Positions 1 to 11,602 are shown, numbered from the stretch's first letter. The stretch is DNA of 64,000 nucleotides from Aselliscus stoliczkanus (GCA_033961575.1 CM066732.1:114764687-114828686); one strand, 5' to 3'. The notes: generated by a model from the letters alone, not told the origin. Translations and numbers: made by a program.

Positions 1-317
1 TTAAAAAATAATAACACAGTGATTCTGCAAAACAGTTTGGCAGTTTCTTAAAGACTAACCATGCAACTACCAGATGACCTAAGAATTACACTCCTGGGCA
101 TTTATCCAAGAGAAATGAAAATTTATGTTCACAAAAAAAAAAAAAAAAAAAAAAAAAAACCACAAAAACACTTGGACACATATGTTATAGCAGTTTTATT
201 CATAGAGCCAAAAATTGAAACCAGCCCAGATGTCCTTCAATAGGTGAATGGTTAAACAAACTGTGGAACATCCATACCATGAAATACAACTCAGCAATTT
301 TCAATTTTAAAAATTAA
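1..317 (+). mobile_element. L1 3' fragment (ORF2 C-terminus plus tail)
   Basis: Translation around 61-240 matches the L1 ORF2 C-terminal pattern (LLGIYPREMK, then the P-D-V-L-Q segment before a stop-rich tail). An A run at about 132-159 interrupts the frame. Truncated by the window edge. Confidence 0.75.
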
Positions 318-655
318 GGGTGACCAGTTAGCTCAGTTGGTTAGAGCATGGTGCTGATAACACCAATGTTGCTGGTTCAATCCCTGCATGGGCCACTGTG
401 TGCTGTACCCTCCTTAAAAGAGTCAACTATGGGGAGTAGTGGGGTGGACAATTGGGGGAGAGGGGTTGTCACTTTGAGGGGTAAAATGTATAACTATTGC
501 ACTGTGTTGTACACCTGAAGCTAATTTTTTTAAAAAATGTTTATTTCACAATAAATTAAAAAAAAAAAAAGAGTCAACTATGCCATTGTAGCATGAAAGC
601 AATGTGTAACCAATGACCATGGCTGTTCCCCAATGAAATTAAAAGAAAAAAAATT
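318..655 (+). mobile_element. Ves-like tRNA-Ile SINE, split by an L1 end
   Basis: Box A-like TAGCTCAGTTGG, an anticodon-like loop CTGATAA (GAT, Ile) and box B-like GGTTCAATCC identify a tRNA-Ile-derived SINE of the bat Ves type. Its body is interrupted at 432-566 and resumes through TGTTCCCCAATGAAATTAAAA. Confidence 0.8.
432..566 (+). mobile_element. 5'-truncated L1 3' end inserted in the SINE
   Basis: Short L1 3'UTR piece (contains GTTGTACACCTGAAGCTAA) ending in poly(A). The duplication AAAAGAGTCAACTATG flanks it at 416-431 and 567-582. Confidence 0.8.
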
Positions 656-864
656 ATAAACATGTATTTAGCAACAAAACAACAACAAAAAGCTATAAGT
701 TAGGTTACAGGGCATAAGAGTCTGCTAGTCTCTAGGAACTGCTTATGCAAGTATGAGAGGGATGAACTCAAGGGAACAAAAACAAGTAACTGTGGAGAAT
801 ATATGACAAGAGGACCCCATTTAGGGACTCAGTGTCTATAGGATCTCATCCAAAAAAGCTGTAT
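656..864. other. No recognised feature
   Basis: Non-coding intergenic sequence with no repeat family I could name. Confidence 0.5.
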
Positions 865-1062
865 GGTGCCATGTGGTTCAGACAAATCTGAGCTTGGCCA
901 CTGGCTGGCTGTATGACTTTGGACTAGTCACATGGCTATTGAGGGCCTGTCTCCTCAGTGAAAAACAGGGGCCATGGTACCTGCCCTGCCATGGGCATTA
1001 AATAAAATAGTGTATATGAAAATACTTAGCCCAGTGTCTAGAAAATGTTCCATAAATGTAAT
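865..1062 (+). mobile_element. MIR SINE
   Basis: Shows the MIR order: a GGCTGTATGACTTTGGACTAGTC-like core, then a CTCAGTG...AACAGGGG segment, then the CTTAGCCCAGTGTCTAG and ATAAATGT tail. Confidence 0.6.
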
Positions 1063-1399
1063 TCAGTCCTACTTCTCTCTGTGTATAAATCTGCTCTACA
1101 GAAAAGATTTGCTTACTATGCTCAAAAAGAAAGAGAGAGAAAGGAGAAATAAAAGAACAAAAGAAACATCATTGACCATCTTTAGAGAATTCAAAGAAAC
1201 CACCTCATTTTTCTGAAAACTGGTAAGTAAAGGGAGAGAATCAAGTCAAGCACTTAACGTGCCTTTCTTATATGAACCATATGTATGTACTTCAGGTTAA
1301 CAGAATTGCTGATGTGAGATAATTATCCTGAAAACTGGTAGGAGTAATAAGCATTCAACTTGATTTTTTTACAAACATGCCTCAAGGGAACCAATTCGG
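1063..1399. other. No recognised feature
   Basis: A-rich intergenic DNA with a GA-rich patch near 1128-1150. No gene or clear repeat. Confidence 0.4.
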
Positions 1400-2158
1400 T
1401 AATAAATAAAGAAGGAATAATAAAACCTGACCATTTTGCAAACCCTTAATGAGAGCATGATCACCAATAGCTGTTAATGTTACAAAGGAGAGAAACACAT
1501 GAAGGCTATGAGCCTCCTGATGAAAGGATCCATCACCACCTGCCGAGTACTCCAGACAAAAAACCGGAACCTGAATCAGAGCAAACCTTTATGTCGAAAT
1601 ACACTTTCCAGAAAATAAAAGGAGACGTAGGAATTTGTTAAATGGCACCACAGGAATACAATCAGCAAAATCTGGAATGTAAGAAATTTCTAAAGGACAA
1701 AAATCGCTCTTCACCAAAGGGGATCTGTAGATTCAAATAGATTTAAGAGACTTATCCACCAAATGTACCTAGTGACCCTTTTCGGATGGTGATTCAGAGA
1801 AACCAACTATAAAATATATATTAGGGAAATTTGAACACTGACTTACTAGATCATAAATAATTATTATGGAAGGTGGGCAAAAATGGGTGAGGCAGTCAAA
1901 AGGTACAAAACTCCAGTTATAAGATAAATAAATCCTGGGGATGTAATGCACAGCACGGTGACTATATCTAAAATTACTGTATTGTATATTTAAAAGTTAC
2001 AAAGAGGGTGGATCTTAAAAGTTCTCATTATAAGAAAACACCTGTAACTATGCATGCTGATGGATGTTAACTAAACTTACACTGGTAATCATTTTGCAAT
2101 ATATACATATATCAAAGCATTATGTTGTACACCTAAAACTAATACATTATATGTGTAT
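1400..2158 (+). mobile_element. L1M 3'UTR remnant(s)
   Basis: Segments such as GGAACCTGAATCAGAGC, GAAATTTGAACACTGAC and the GTACAAA...CCAGTTATAAGAT block ending CATTATGTTGTACACC resemble old mammalian L1 3'UTRs in sense orientation. Possibly two adjacent copies. Confidence 0.6.
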
Positions 2159-2170
2159 TATACTTCAAAT

Positions 2171-2322
2171 ATTTTTTTTTTATTTTTTTTAGCTGAGCCA
2201 TCCTGCCACCTGTTGGCAGCTCAACGGCAACTCAGCTCGGGCTGGCCTCGAACAGCTGTTGCTCAGAGCTCAGCTCGCACTCTTGAGCGAGCTCTTAACC
2301 AACTGAGCCACTCAGCCGGCGC
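2171..2322 (-). mobile_element. Short tRNA SINE (B-family head)
   Basis: The minus strand starts GCCGGCTGAGTGGCTCAGTT and ends in an A-rich tail. A near-duplication, TATACTTCAA/TATACTACAA, flanks it at 2159-2168 and 2323-2332. Confidence 0.75.
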
Positions 2323-2429
2323 TATACTACAATTTTTTAAAAGAGAAATAATTACTAGTTTCTTAGGTCTGATTCTTTAAAAAAGAATTCCTACTTTTAG
2401 TGATACACACTGAAATTTATTTTTTTTTT

Positions 2430-2929
2430 AGATTTTTTTAAAATTGGGGAATTGGGGGAGGGAACAGTGTTGGAGAATTGGGGAAGGGGACCAGTCAAGT
2501 TGTTGTTCTTCAGTCTTCGTTGTGGAGGGCGCCAGTCTCCATCTGGCTTCCCATCGGCAGCTCTTGGCCTCTAAGCTCAAGGTGCTGTGTTCAATCTTAG
2601 TTGTGGGTGGGTGTAGCCACCATCCCATGCGGGAGTCAGACCAGCAGCCTTGTTGTTAAGAGCGCATGCTCTATCCACCGAGCATCTGGGTGGCAGCTCA
2701 GCTCAAGGTGCTGAGTTCAGCCCTAGTTGTGGGTGGGCATAACCCACCATTGAACAGGCAATCTTGTTGTTACACCAACTGAGCCATCCTGCCACCTGTT
2801 GGCAGCCCAACAACAGCTCAGCTCGGGCACAGCGTCACTGGCCCATGAGGGAATCGAACCAACGGCCTTGTTGCTCAGAGCTCGCGCCCTTAAGCCAACT
2901 CTTAACCAACTGAACCACTTGGCCGGCCC
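2430..2929 (-). mobile_element. Composite SINE with three tRNA-like units
   Basis: In minus sense, a head GGCCGGCCAAGTGGTTCAGT is followed by a second unit (GGCTCAGTTGGTGTAAC...) and a third (GGTGGATAGAGCATGCGCTC). A body and the tail CCCCTTCCCCAATTC...AATTTT follow. The same arrangement recurs at 8021-8495 and 61711-62182. Confidence 0.8.
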
Positions 2930-2939
2930 TCACTATTGT

Positions 2940-3395
2940 ACTTTGAACCCTCCAATGGCTCCCTACCTCACTCATAACTCCTGACCTCTCCTGCATACGA
3001 GACCCTGCAGGATCTGAGCTCTCCTACCCTCAACTGCAGCACATTTCCCTCACCTTCCTGGAACAACTCTGCCTCCTTTTCAAGGTCTCAAACTTGACAA
3101 GCTGCTTTCTGCCTCAAGATATTTATTCCTACTATTCCCTTGGCCAGAAGCCTGCTCTTTCCAGGTCTTCATGAGGCTGGCTCACCATCCTTGAGACCTC
3201 ACCTAAAAGCCACCTCCTCACCGAGCCCTTGGAAGCATCATTATACCCTGGGCCTTCTCTTCACAGCAACTGTCACATCTGTAATTATTTAGTCAGTTGT
3301 TTCTTTGTTCATAGTGTCTTTCACCCTTTAGACTAAAAGCTCCATGAGGGTGAGAAGCAAAGAGCCTGGGGCATGGTAGGCACACAATGTTTTTT
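2940..3395 (+). mobile_element. L2 LINE 3' end
   Basis: Typical L2 layout: CCTTGGCCAGAAGCCTGCTC, a CACCTAAAAGCCACCTCCTC block, TTTAGACTAAAAGCTCCATG, and a GCATGGTAGGCACACAAT end. The next SINE interrupts its terminus. Confidence 0.8.
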
Positions 3396-3414
3396 GTTTT
3401 TGTTTTTGTTTTTA

Positions 3415-3856
3415 TTTTAAAGATTTTTTTAATTGGGGGAGGGGAACAGCATTGGGGAATGGGGGAAGGGGAACAGACAAGTTGCTATCTTTTTGTTCTT
3501 CAGTCTAGTTGTGGAGGACATTGCTTCACTGGCCCATGTTGGTATCGTCATTGCGCTCTTCCCGGATGAGGCAGATCGGTCGCCGGCCTCTGGATGGTCG
3601 CTCACCGCGGCTATTGGCAGCTCATGCTGGTTGCCAGCTGTTCATGCTGGCTGCAGGCCACTTACTGTAGCCTACGGCAGCCCACTGCATAAGGGGCTGC
3701 AGCCTACACCATCGCCGAGGCTCGCACAGCCCAGCTCCAGGTGGAGCTGTTGTTAGCTGTAGAGGGCAGTGTCACTGGCCCTCATATGTGGGATTTGAAC
3801 CGGGGCTGCTGGCATCCCAAAACCAGCTCTTAACCAATGCGCCACTCGGCCAGCCC
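3415..3856 (-). mobile_element. Composite SINE, single tRNA head with ~330-bp body
   Basis: Minus sense: GGGCTGGCCGAGTGGCGCA head, then TACAGCTAACAACAGCTCC, a GCTG/GAGC-rich body, and the tail CCAATTCCCCAATGCTGTTC with an A-rich end. The same family as 9417-9856, 11603-12027 and 53891-54325. Confidence 0.8.
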
Positions 3857-4224
3857 TGGTTTTGTTTTTAAATCATGGTAAAAGTCAGTCAACAATTTTG
3901 TGAAGCAAAGTTTACAGTCAAGTTGGAGAGACATGATTTACATGTATGAAACAAGTAGGAAGCAAATGAGTGGAGAAGTGGGTTGCTCAGCCTGAGAGTA
4001 GAGACTGTAGAAGAATTAGAGTTAGCTTCTTTGTTCAGAACAAAGACAATTCAAATACCACCTTTTCAAGGTGGAAATGGAGCCTGAGGCACTAAAAAAA
4101 GAGATGAAAAACAAAGGTTTTAAAAGGCCCAAGCAAGAAGATCAGAAAACCAAGAGAGAGAGGCATTTTTCCTTCTGTTCCCTCTCAAGGTTATGCCAAA
4201 GCTGCCTTTGGAAATCGTGGGTTA
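3857..4224. other. No recognised feature
   Basis: Intergenic. The 73-codon open frame at 4071 has no recognisable homology and no gene context. Confidence 0.5.
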
Positions 4225-4390
4225 CAAAAGGACATTACCTAAGAATCAGAAAACCTGAAAGTCCCAATTTTCCCCCTTTTATTGGTTGTTGATGTTGGGC
4301 AAGGCATATGTGCTCTTTGTGCCTCAGTTTCTCACCTAAATTTTGAGGTTGGGAGCAGGCCTTGAAGGCTTTTTCCCACTCTCAATACTT
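4225..4390 (+). mobile_element. MIR remnant
   Basis: GATGTTGGGCAAGGCATATG followed by TGCCTCAGTTTCTCACCTAA matches the MIR core order. Confidence 0.45.
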
Positions 4391-6470
4391 TTTAGATTTC
4401 CAGTTGGTCACTTGTATATGGTCGAGCTACCCTGGCAGAAATCATTCACTTAAACCAAACATTAGGGGAAAGAGACTGGTTTTCAGGACCCATCTCATCC
4501 ATGTGCTGGAATCCGGGAATGGCAGGAGAGGGATATGAGCCGTGGCCTCTTATCACCTATCCAGCGAGTCACCTCGCAAGGTCTAGTTTCCATGCCAATC
4601 CCCACTCCCTGAGTCAGGATCCAGGGAGAAGGGGGAGCCTGGCTTTTAGAGATGGCAAAGATTTGTGAGGCACCCTGTGCAGCCCTTGGCTCCCCAGGCA
4701 GGAAATGCCTGGCGGAAGGCAAAGCAGTTGAAAGCACTAGAAACCAGAAGGGAGCAAGGGGCAGGACTGACCAGGGCGTGGGGTTCCGGGCCCAGGCAGA
4801 ACATTATTTTAGACCAACAGGAAAAACAAAAGCAGTGGTTCCCACCAACTTCCCAGCCCCAAGAAATTGGAAATGACTAGCGATTCCTCTCTGTTCCTCT
4901 GAGAATGGCCCCACAGGCCACCTGCCCGGCCTAGATGGCTCTGCCCTCAAGAGAGAATGAGAGCTGAGGGCTGAGGTGCTCTGTTCCAGCGTTGTCTACA
5001 TTTTCAGACTTGCTTTCCCCTCTGGAGAAAAACTTTAGGAAAAAATGACCCTTTCTTCCCACCCACTGATCAAAATCTCCATCAAAACCTGGCTTCAGCC
5101 CCTCATGCTAGGAAATTTACCCAAGAAATATACCACTGGCTACCACACAGTAGGGTAGGGGCAAACCTAGGACAAGGGGATAGAGTTGTCAACCATCTGA
5201 AGTTTCAAAGGGATGGCAAGAAGGTAGGGAGAAAGGTCTGAGGAGGGCCAACCTTCAGAGAAACCAAATGAGAGGGAGGGGTGTGCGGTAGGAGCAGGGC
5301 AGCCAGGGGTTGGAGCTCACAGCCTGCCAAGGACTAGTACTGGGCTCTGGGCTCCGTGCCCATTCTCTGATCTGCCGCATTGTTCAGCTATTTCCTTCCC
5401 TGGAAGTAGTAAGCGGGTGGAGAGGGCTGGGGATTGCATGGCTAGGAGTAAATGGAGCAGGGTGGAGCGTCCAGTGGGGGAGGGGGGCGTCAGGTCCATT
5501 CCCATGACCAGCTGCCCTTCCGGCAGCCCGGGGACTGCGTGGGAAAAGGTCTTGGAAGTGCTGGGGACAGTGTGTGTATGTGTGTTTTCATTTGTGTCTG
5601 ACTGCCTTGCTTGGCTTTAGTCACAGGACAAAGCCCTTTGAGAAATAGTCACCAGTCTATGTTCCCACTAGGCTCTGCCCTGGGAGAGGCCTATGAACCC
5701 GCCCCCAGTGCCTGAAAGAAGGACACTGGGGACCTTAGGTCCAGCTCCCTGGAGGAGTCTTGGCTTCTAGTGAATCTAGATTGGCTGAATTCCTGGATTT
5801 ATGAGGATGCTTCTGGAACCTTCTCCTAAGCTCCCAGCCTTCTGGCAAAACTCTGTTACCACTAGCTGGATGTTGGAAAGCAAGTGGGAACCGGACATGG
5901 GGAGTGAAGTCAGCCATTCCCACAGCACCTCTCTAAGAAACCCAGAATCCTTCATGACCACCTAAGCCTTAGAGTCAAGTGGCATGCCAAGAAGTTACAT
6001 GACGGTCCAGGACTCTGCCTTCAGGCAAGAAACCCTAACGCAAAGATCATAAACTAGCAGTCCACCGGCCAAGCGCATCCTGCAAACACATGCCTTGTTT
6101 GGCCAGCACAGCGTGTAAGAAACGTTTGAGCTAATATTGAAAGATTTCACACAAAACTCCCAATTTCTATCGTCTCTTGAAAAATCAGAAGATATGGCTA
6201 ACATTGATATCATATTCCCCCAAGACCGCAGTTGATTGGGCTGAGTAAGATTGTTCCCTTCAATAGGCTATTGGATTAAAAAAAAAAAAAAATTGCTCCC
6301 TTTAGAAAGAGCTTGGGTTGTCCGTTTTGCCACAGTCTCCACCACTCCCCATTATCCTCAACACTGAGGCTGAGTATCAATTGCTGTTGCTCATCACATT
6401 TGCACGATTATTACATAGTTTTCTGTGCCCTTGTCTCTATCAAAAGGGATGACATAAAAGAAGGCCATCT
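4391..6470. other. Non-coding, no recognised feature
   Basis: Mixed-composition intergenic DNA with short TG-rich and A-rich runs (poly-A near 6278-6291). Open frames here overlap on both strands and look random. Confidence 0.5.
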
Positions 6471-6586
6471 GGGCCGGCTGAGTGGCACGGTGGTTAAACG
6501 CTGGTTTGGGAAGCCAGCGGCCCCGGTTCGGGTCCCACATATGAGGGCCAGTGACACTGCCCTCAAAAAAAAAAAAAAAAAAAAAA
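6471..6586 (+). mobile_element. Short tRNA SINE (GGG-loop family)
   Basis: GGGCCGGCTGAGTGGCACGG head, loop TTTGGGAA, box B-like GGTTCGGGTCC, a GAGGGCCAGTGACACTGCCC end and an A22 tail. Flanked by GGCCATCTG/GGCCGTCTG. Confidence 0.85.
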
Positions 6587-7164
6587 GGGCCGTCTGTTTC
6601 TAGAGAGACTGTTTCTACTCAGCCAGGTATATCTGTGAGCAAATAAAGATGGGATTTAGTGTCCTCCCACCACCTCTTCTGCACCATCCCCTCCACTTTC
6701 CATTGACATGGTACTTAATGCCACCTTCCAACAATACTATGTCACAGGCTTTGTGCCAAAATTACCAACTCCTTCCCTCACCCCAAAATCACAATTCTCA
6801 TGTTATCAGTAAGCAAATCCCAGTTGCAAGGCATGGAAGAGTAATGTCTTGGAGCAATCCCCAGCTCTTCCCCCAGCCTCATGTTGCTAATAACCCTATG
6901 ATAAAGCCAAAACTCCTTAGCCTATGTATTCTCTCAAGCAGAGACCTGCAACATGTCATGTGAATACCTGGAAACACATCTGAAGGAGCTAACACTGAAA
7001 ATCAAGGTCACCTCTGGGTAAATGGGAAGGGGACCAGAAATAAAGGTGATGGTCCCAAGCCTATCCGTAAAGTTTTAGATGTTTACAAGGAGATTATAAT
7101 TGTGCATAACCTACATAATTAAAATTACTAAGAAGCAGAAATGCCTTAGCCTAATAATTGTTAG
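6587..7164. other. No recognised feature
   Basis: Intergenic, AT-leaning. The open frame at 6649-6963 has no recognisable homology. Confidence 0.45.
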
Positions 7165-7350
7165 TCTCACCCTTACTTTTCCAACTTATCTCAGATTACT
7201 CCCCACCTTGAAGTGGTCCCTAAACATGCCCTATTTCCACTTCCCTACCTTTTCTCTCCTTTCTTTTTACCAAGAATGCCTTTCTTGTCCTCTACCAAGC
7301 CAAATCCAGCCCATCCCTCAAGGCAGGAGTCTTTCAGTAGGTTAGCTCAA
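7165..7350 (+). mobile_element. L2 LINE fragment
   Basis: CAAGAATGCCTTTCTTGTCC then CCAGCCCATCCCTCAAGGCA match the L2 order (GGAATGCCCTTCC, then CCATCCTTCAAGGC). Confidence 0.6.
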
Positions 7351-7379
7351 GCACACCCTAAACAAAATCTTAAATGATG

Positions 7380-8010
7380 TATCCCTCAATAAAGCTGACT
7401 TTTAAAAACTTATATTCTCTTGAAATTTAAATTAAAAAATTTTTTTCCAACCAGGTTTAAATACTTGCAAAGGATATGATTTCTGGTGTACTGGAAATAC
7501 TAACATTTAAAAATGAAACATATTAAATGTGTCCAGTGGAATCACAGAGATTTGATACCCATCATAAACCATTTGCAAAATACATAAGCAAGCTCTTCTT
7601 CAACAAAGGAAAATTTACATCATTGCGTTTTTCTCCTTGAACTCACATTTTCTTTCCATTTCCCCCACATAATGATATCCTAATGCAATATAAAATTTAT
7701 ACTTGGAAATATTTTATGGATCATCAAACCATTTCTCTGCCATAAAAGTATATATATGAATTTAAATTGTATTTTTTCTTATTTTTTGTGTCCAGAAGGC
7801 TCTAGAGTTTAAAATTTTCTTTGGGATTGACCTATCATTACAATTATTATTATTTCGCTGTTTGTCAAAATAATATAAACATATTGCAAATGTTGATAGA
7901 GAATTAATAGCACTAGAAGCAAGTTTTTATAGGAAATACAACTCCTATTGACATAGATGTGTACGTGCTGGATCGAGACAGTGATCAGCATTAATTTTAT
8001 TTCCACATTT
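7380..8010. other. Repeat-poor AT-rich block
   Basis: About 600 bp of AT-rich unique-looking DNA with no SINE or LINE signature, continued at 8500-8900 after a SINE. Possibly a conserved regulatory element; not testable here. Confidence 0.4.
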
Positions 8011-8020
8011 CATTTTTTTT

Positions 8021-8495
8021 TTAAAGATTTTCTTGGGGAATTGGAAGGGGAACAGTGTTGGGGAATTGGGGGAGGAGACCAGCCAAGTTGTTGTTCAATC
8101 TTCGTTGTGGAGGGCTCCAGTTGCCATCTGGCTTCCTGTCAGTGGCTCGTGGCCTCTAAGCTCAAGGTGCTGTGTCTTAGTTGCAGGTGAGTGTAGCCAC
8201 CATCCCATGTGGGAGTCAAACCAGCAGCCTTGTGGTTAAGAGTGCATACCCTATCCACTGAGCCATCTAGGCAGCAGCTCAGCTCAAGGTGCTGAGTTCA
8301 ATCTTTAGTTGCACTGAACAGGCAATCTTGTTGTTACACCAGCTGAGCCATCCTGCCACCTGTTGGCAGCTCAGCGACAGCTCAGCTAGGGTGCAGCATT
8401 CACTGGCCCATGTGGGAATCAAACCGGCAGCCCTGTTGCTCAGAGCACGCGCTCTAAGCCAACACTTAACCAACTGAGCCACTCAGCCGGCCGCC
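8021..8495 (-). mobile_element. Composite SINE with three tRNA-like units
   Basis: Same architecture as 2430-2929, with head CCGGCTGAGTGGCTCAGTTG at the right end and the CCCCAATTCCCCAA-type tail at the left. Near-duplication ACATTTCATTTTT/ACATATCATTTTT flanks it. Confidence 0.8.
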
Positions 8496-8978
8496 CGACA
8501 TATCATTTTTATAGATATTAATGCTGATAAATCTTTTTCATATAAATAAGTACACGGAATGGAAGAAGTCTTGGCAGAGCCACTAAATACCACCTAATCA
8601 TCCAGCAGGTAACAACTGGATTTGTTTCACCTCCTTCAATTGTTGAAAGCAAAATATTGGGAAATCTTTGATTTGCAAAAGGATGCATTTGCCCAGTCCT
8701 TTTAAGTCATTCACTTTCTCAATATTGAAATCACTATTTTAAATTGTTTCTTTGTTTGGAGCCCCAGAGATTTTTACACATCAAAGTAACATAGCGAAAT
8801 CAGATTTAGGATGGGCAAGAGATAAATCCTTTGTATAGCATAAGCTAAGTTATGCTATACTAACAAGCAAACTCAATTTTAGTTGCTTAAACAAACAAAG
8901 GTTTTCATCCCTTCTATCCCTTTCCCCCATCCCAACTCACAATTTATGTCCATTGCTGGTCAATGGAAGTTCTTTTTT

Positions 8979-9031
8979 CTTTTTTTTTTTTTAGCTGAGC
9001 CATCCTCAGCAGCAGCTCAACTCAGGCTGGG
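8979..9031 (-). mobile_element. Very short SINE copy with target-site duplication
   Basis: Only about 50 bp of B-family tail (TTTAGCTGAGCCATCC plus a short body). AATGGAAGTTCTTTTTT stands on both sides (from 8962 and from 9032), so this is a complete but heavily 5'-truncated insertion. Confidence 0.7.
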
Positions 9032-9416
9032 AATGGAAGTTCTTTTTTTCTTTTTAATTGAGGTATAGTTGACATATATAGTTGGAGGTTCTGATCCATG
9101 CCATTGTCACCCAGGGATCCAGGTTCCACCATCTGAAATGTCATCGGTCATCATGGCAGAGAGGAGACAGAAAATCATACACTGGGTCTTAAATGTTTCC
9201 ACCCAGAAGAGTCACACTTTCGCTCATATTTCATTGGCCAGAGCAAGTCACATGGCAACACCTAACTTCTGAAAAGTGGGAAAGCACCTGGAAGCAGGAG
9301 CGCAAAGAAAATGAGTGAGCAGCTCCAATGGATACCACACCTTTCTTTTGTAAAGAGGGAGACAAGAAATTGTGAAAATGAAGGAAGGAGAGGTTTTGTT
9401 TTGTTTTGTTTTGTTT

Positions 9417-9856
9417 TTAAAGATTTTATTGGGGAATTGGGGAGGGGAACAGCGTTGGGGAATTGGGGAAGGGGAACAGACAAGTTGCTGGTTTTTGTTC
9501 TTCAGTCTAGTTGTGGAGAACGTCGCTTCACTGGCCCATGTTGGTATCATCATTGTGCTCTTCCCGGGTGAGGCAGATCGGTCGCTGGCCTCTGGATGTC
9601 GCTCACTGCGGCTATTGGCAGCTCACGCTTGGCTGCCAGCCGCTCACGCTGGCTGCGGGCCACTCACTGTAGCCTATGGCAGCCCACTGCAGCAGGGGCT
9701 GCAGCCCACACCATCCCCGGGGCTCGCACAGCCCAGCTCCAGGTGGAGCTGTTGTTAGCTGTAGAGGGCAGTGTCACTGGCCCTCATGTGGGATCCGAAC
9801 CGGGGCCGCTGGCATCCCAAAACCAGCGCTTAACCAATGCTCCACTCGGCCGGCCC
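9417..9856 (-). mobile_element. Composite SINE, single tRNA head with long body
   Basis: Head GGGCCGGCCGAGTGGAGCA in minus sense, body as at 3415-3856, tail AATTCCCCAATAAAATCTTT. Flanking duplication AAGGAAGGAGAGGTTTT, one mismatch, at 9381-9397 and 9857-9873. Confidence 0.85.
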
Positions 9857-9873
9857 AAGGAAGGAAAGGTTTT

Positions 9874-11602
9874 TCTCAGGCATAGAATAGTACTCACTGA
9901 AGATGTGTTCGGGAAATTGATTTCCTTCAATATAACCCTGCCACCTACTCTCAGAAAAGTCTTTTTGTATCTCCCAGTGTGAAGACCACTGCTCACTCTG
10001 TGAACCCTTCTCTGGTCCTGTAGATCCAGGGCCCTCTCTTGGGTTCCTGCTGTCATTATTGCCTGTGCTATTAATTTGGAAGCTACTGGGAGTTAGTTAC
10101 CTTTTTATATATGTGTTCTCATGTTTTCCTAACAAGCTGTAGTCTCCTTAAGTATGGGAACCATATCTTCAAGTTTTTATACTGCTTACACTATCTAGCA
10201 AAGGCAGTCAGAAAATATATGAGTTCTGCTTGATGCCCAAAGTGGTCACTTTTCTCTGTGTGCTTCAACCTCCTCAGCTTTGAAGCTGGGATAACAAATC
10301 TTGCCCTTACAATTACAACAGAGATGATAGAAAAGCTCTTTCCTCCCATCCCATTCTCCTTTACCTACCAGGGATCATCATCTTGACACCGAAATTCTGA
10401 AAGCTGTATATGATAAGCCATTGAAGACTTCTGAAAAGGTCTATGAAAAGTGGGTTTAGGCAGATCATCAGTGATTGCTCGGTGGCTGGGGAACATGAGA
10501 GATGTGTGTGTGTATGAGGAGGTATGGGGGAACTAAAGCCAGGAAGTCCAGGTAGAAAGTTGCTTTTTTGATCCAGACGTGAGGTGATGGCACCCACCGG
10601 GATGTGAGGCGAGGAATAGCAAGCCACACTGCACCCTCAAGGAACGACCCCAAAGCTGGATTCAAGACAGATCTGCAACCCCAGCAGAGGGTGATCACAA
10701 TCCTTAGTTCTCTCGGCCAGCCAAAACCAATCGTTTCTGCATCTGACCCTGCCCCCTGGTGGCGTCTGGAGGCATTGCTGATACATTCTGGTTCCTCATG
10801 AGGAGATAAGGGATTGATGTGGGTGAGGGGAAGATGGCCAATGCTGCTTCTGTTGAAAAAGAAGGAAACAAAGGAGGGAGAGGAGGGGGCTGTACACATG
10901 GGTTGTGGGTAATTGAGCCCTTGGGGGCAGTCTTTGTCTCCAGACTCACCACACAGAGAGGAAACGAGAAGGAATCTTTGAGTTGCAAACCAACAGCATG
11001 GTTTTAGCCTATGCAATGGTTTCTAAATGTTTTGGTTAGTTGTCAACATGCAAAATCAGGAATTTTCACATTAAAATCTGAATGTCCAGTTTCTCTTGAA
11101 AAATCAAAACATCAAGCCACATGGGGGCCCCATCCTGCTGAACAGCAGCCAAACTTGGCTGAGAAGCCAACACCCCTTTCAGTGGGGCATGAGGTCTCCT
11201 GCCTGCCACCCAGTAACCTAGGCTGCCTTCCTCAGTCCCATCACCCCCTGCTCCTACACTAAGGCCAGCATTTCATGATGGAGAGCAAGGTCAAAAAATA
11301 TCAGGATAGGGGCCAACCAGTCAGTCATGTTGGACTTGCCTCTGGAACATCCTCACTAAGCATCGTCCGGCATATACTTGAAAGGTGGCAAAAAAGTCAT
11401 GGCCTGTAAGGCAGCTCGTTGCATCTTCGGATAGTTCTGACTGCTTGCACAGGGTGGGAGCCTCCATCAAGGTTGCATTCCCAGGAGGATACATATCTAG
11501 AGAGGAGATACTTGTCTGCAATGTGTCTCAAAAATGAAGTAGCCAGGGAAGGGGGGCTGGGACCTGGGTGAAAGAAGTAAAGGGATTAATAAATACAATT
11601 TG
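9874..11602. other. Non-coding, no recognised feature
   Basis: Intergenic DNA. The 182-codon minus frame at 10468-11016 has no recognisable domain, no continuing exon, and is overlapped by open frames on the other strand, so I treat it as chance. Confidence 0.5.

Noticed and set aside
318..400. Functional tRNA-Ile gene
   Set aside because: It runs straight into a SINE body with an A-rich tail, and the arms have mismatches, so it is a retroposed SINE.
10468..11016. 182-codon minus-strand frame
   Set aside because: Isolated, no domain, no promoter or continuing exon.
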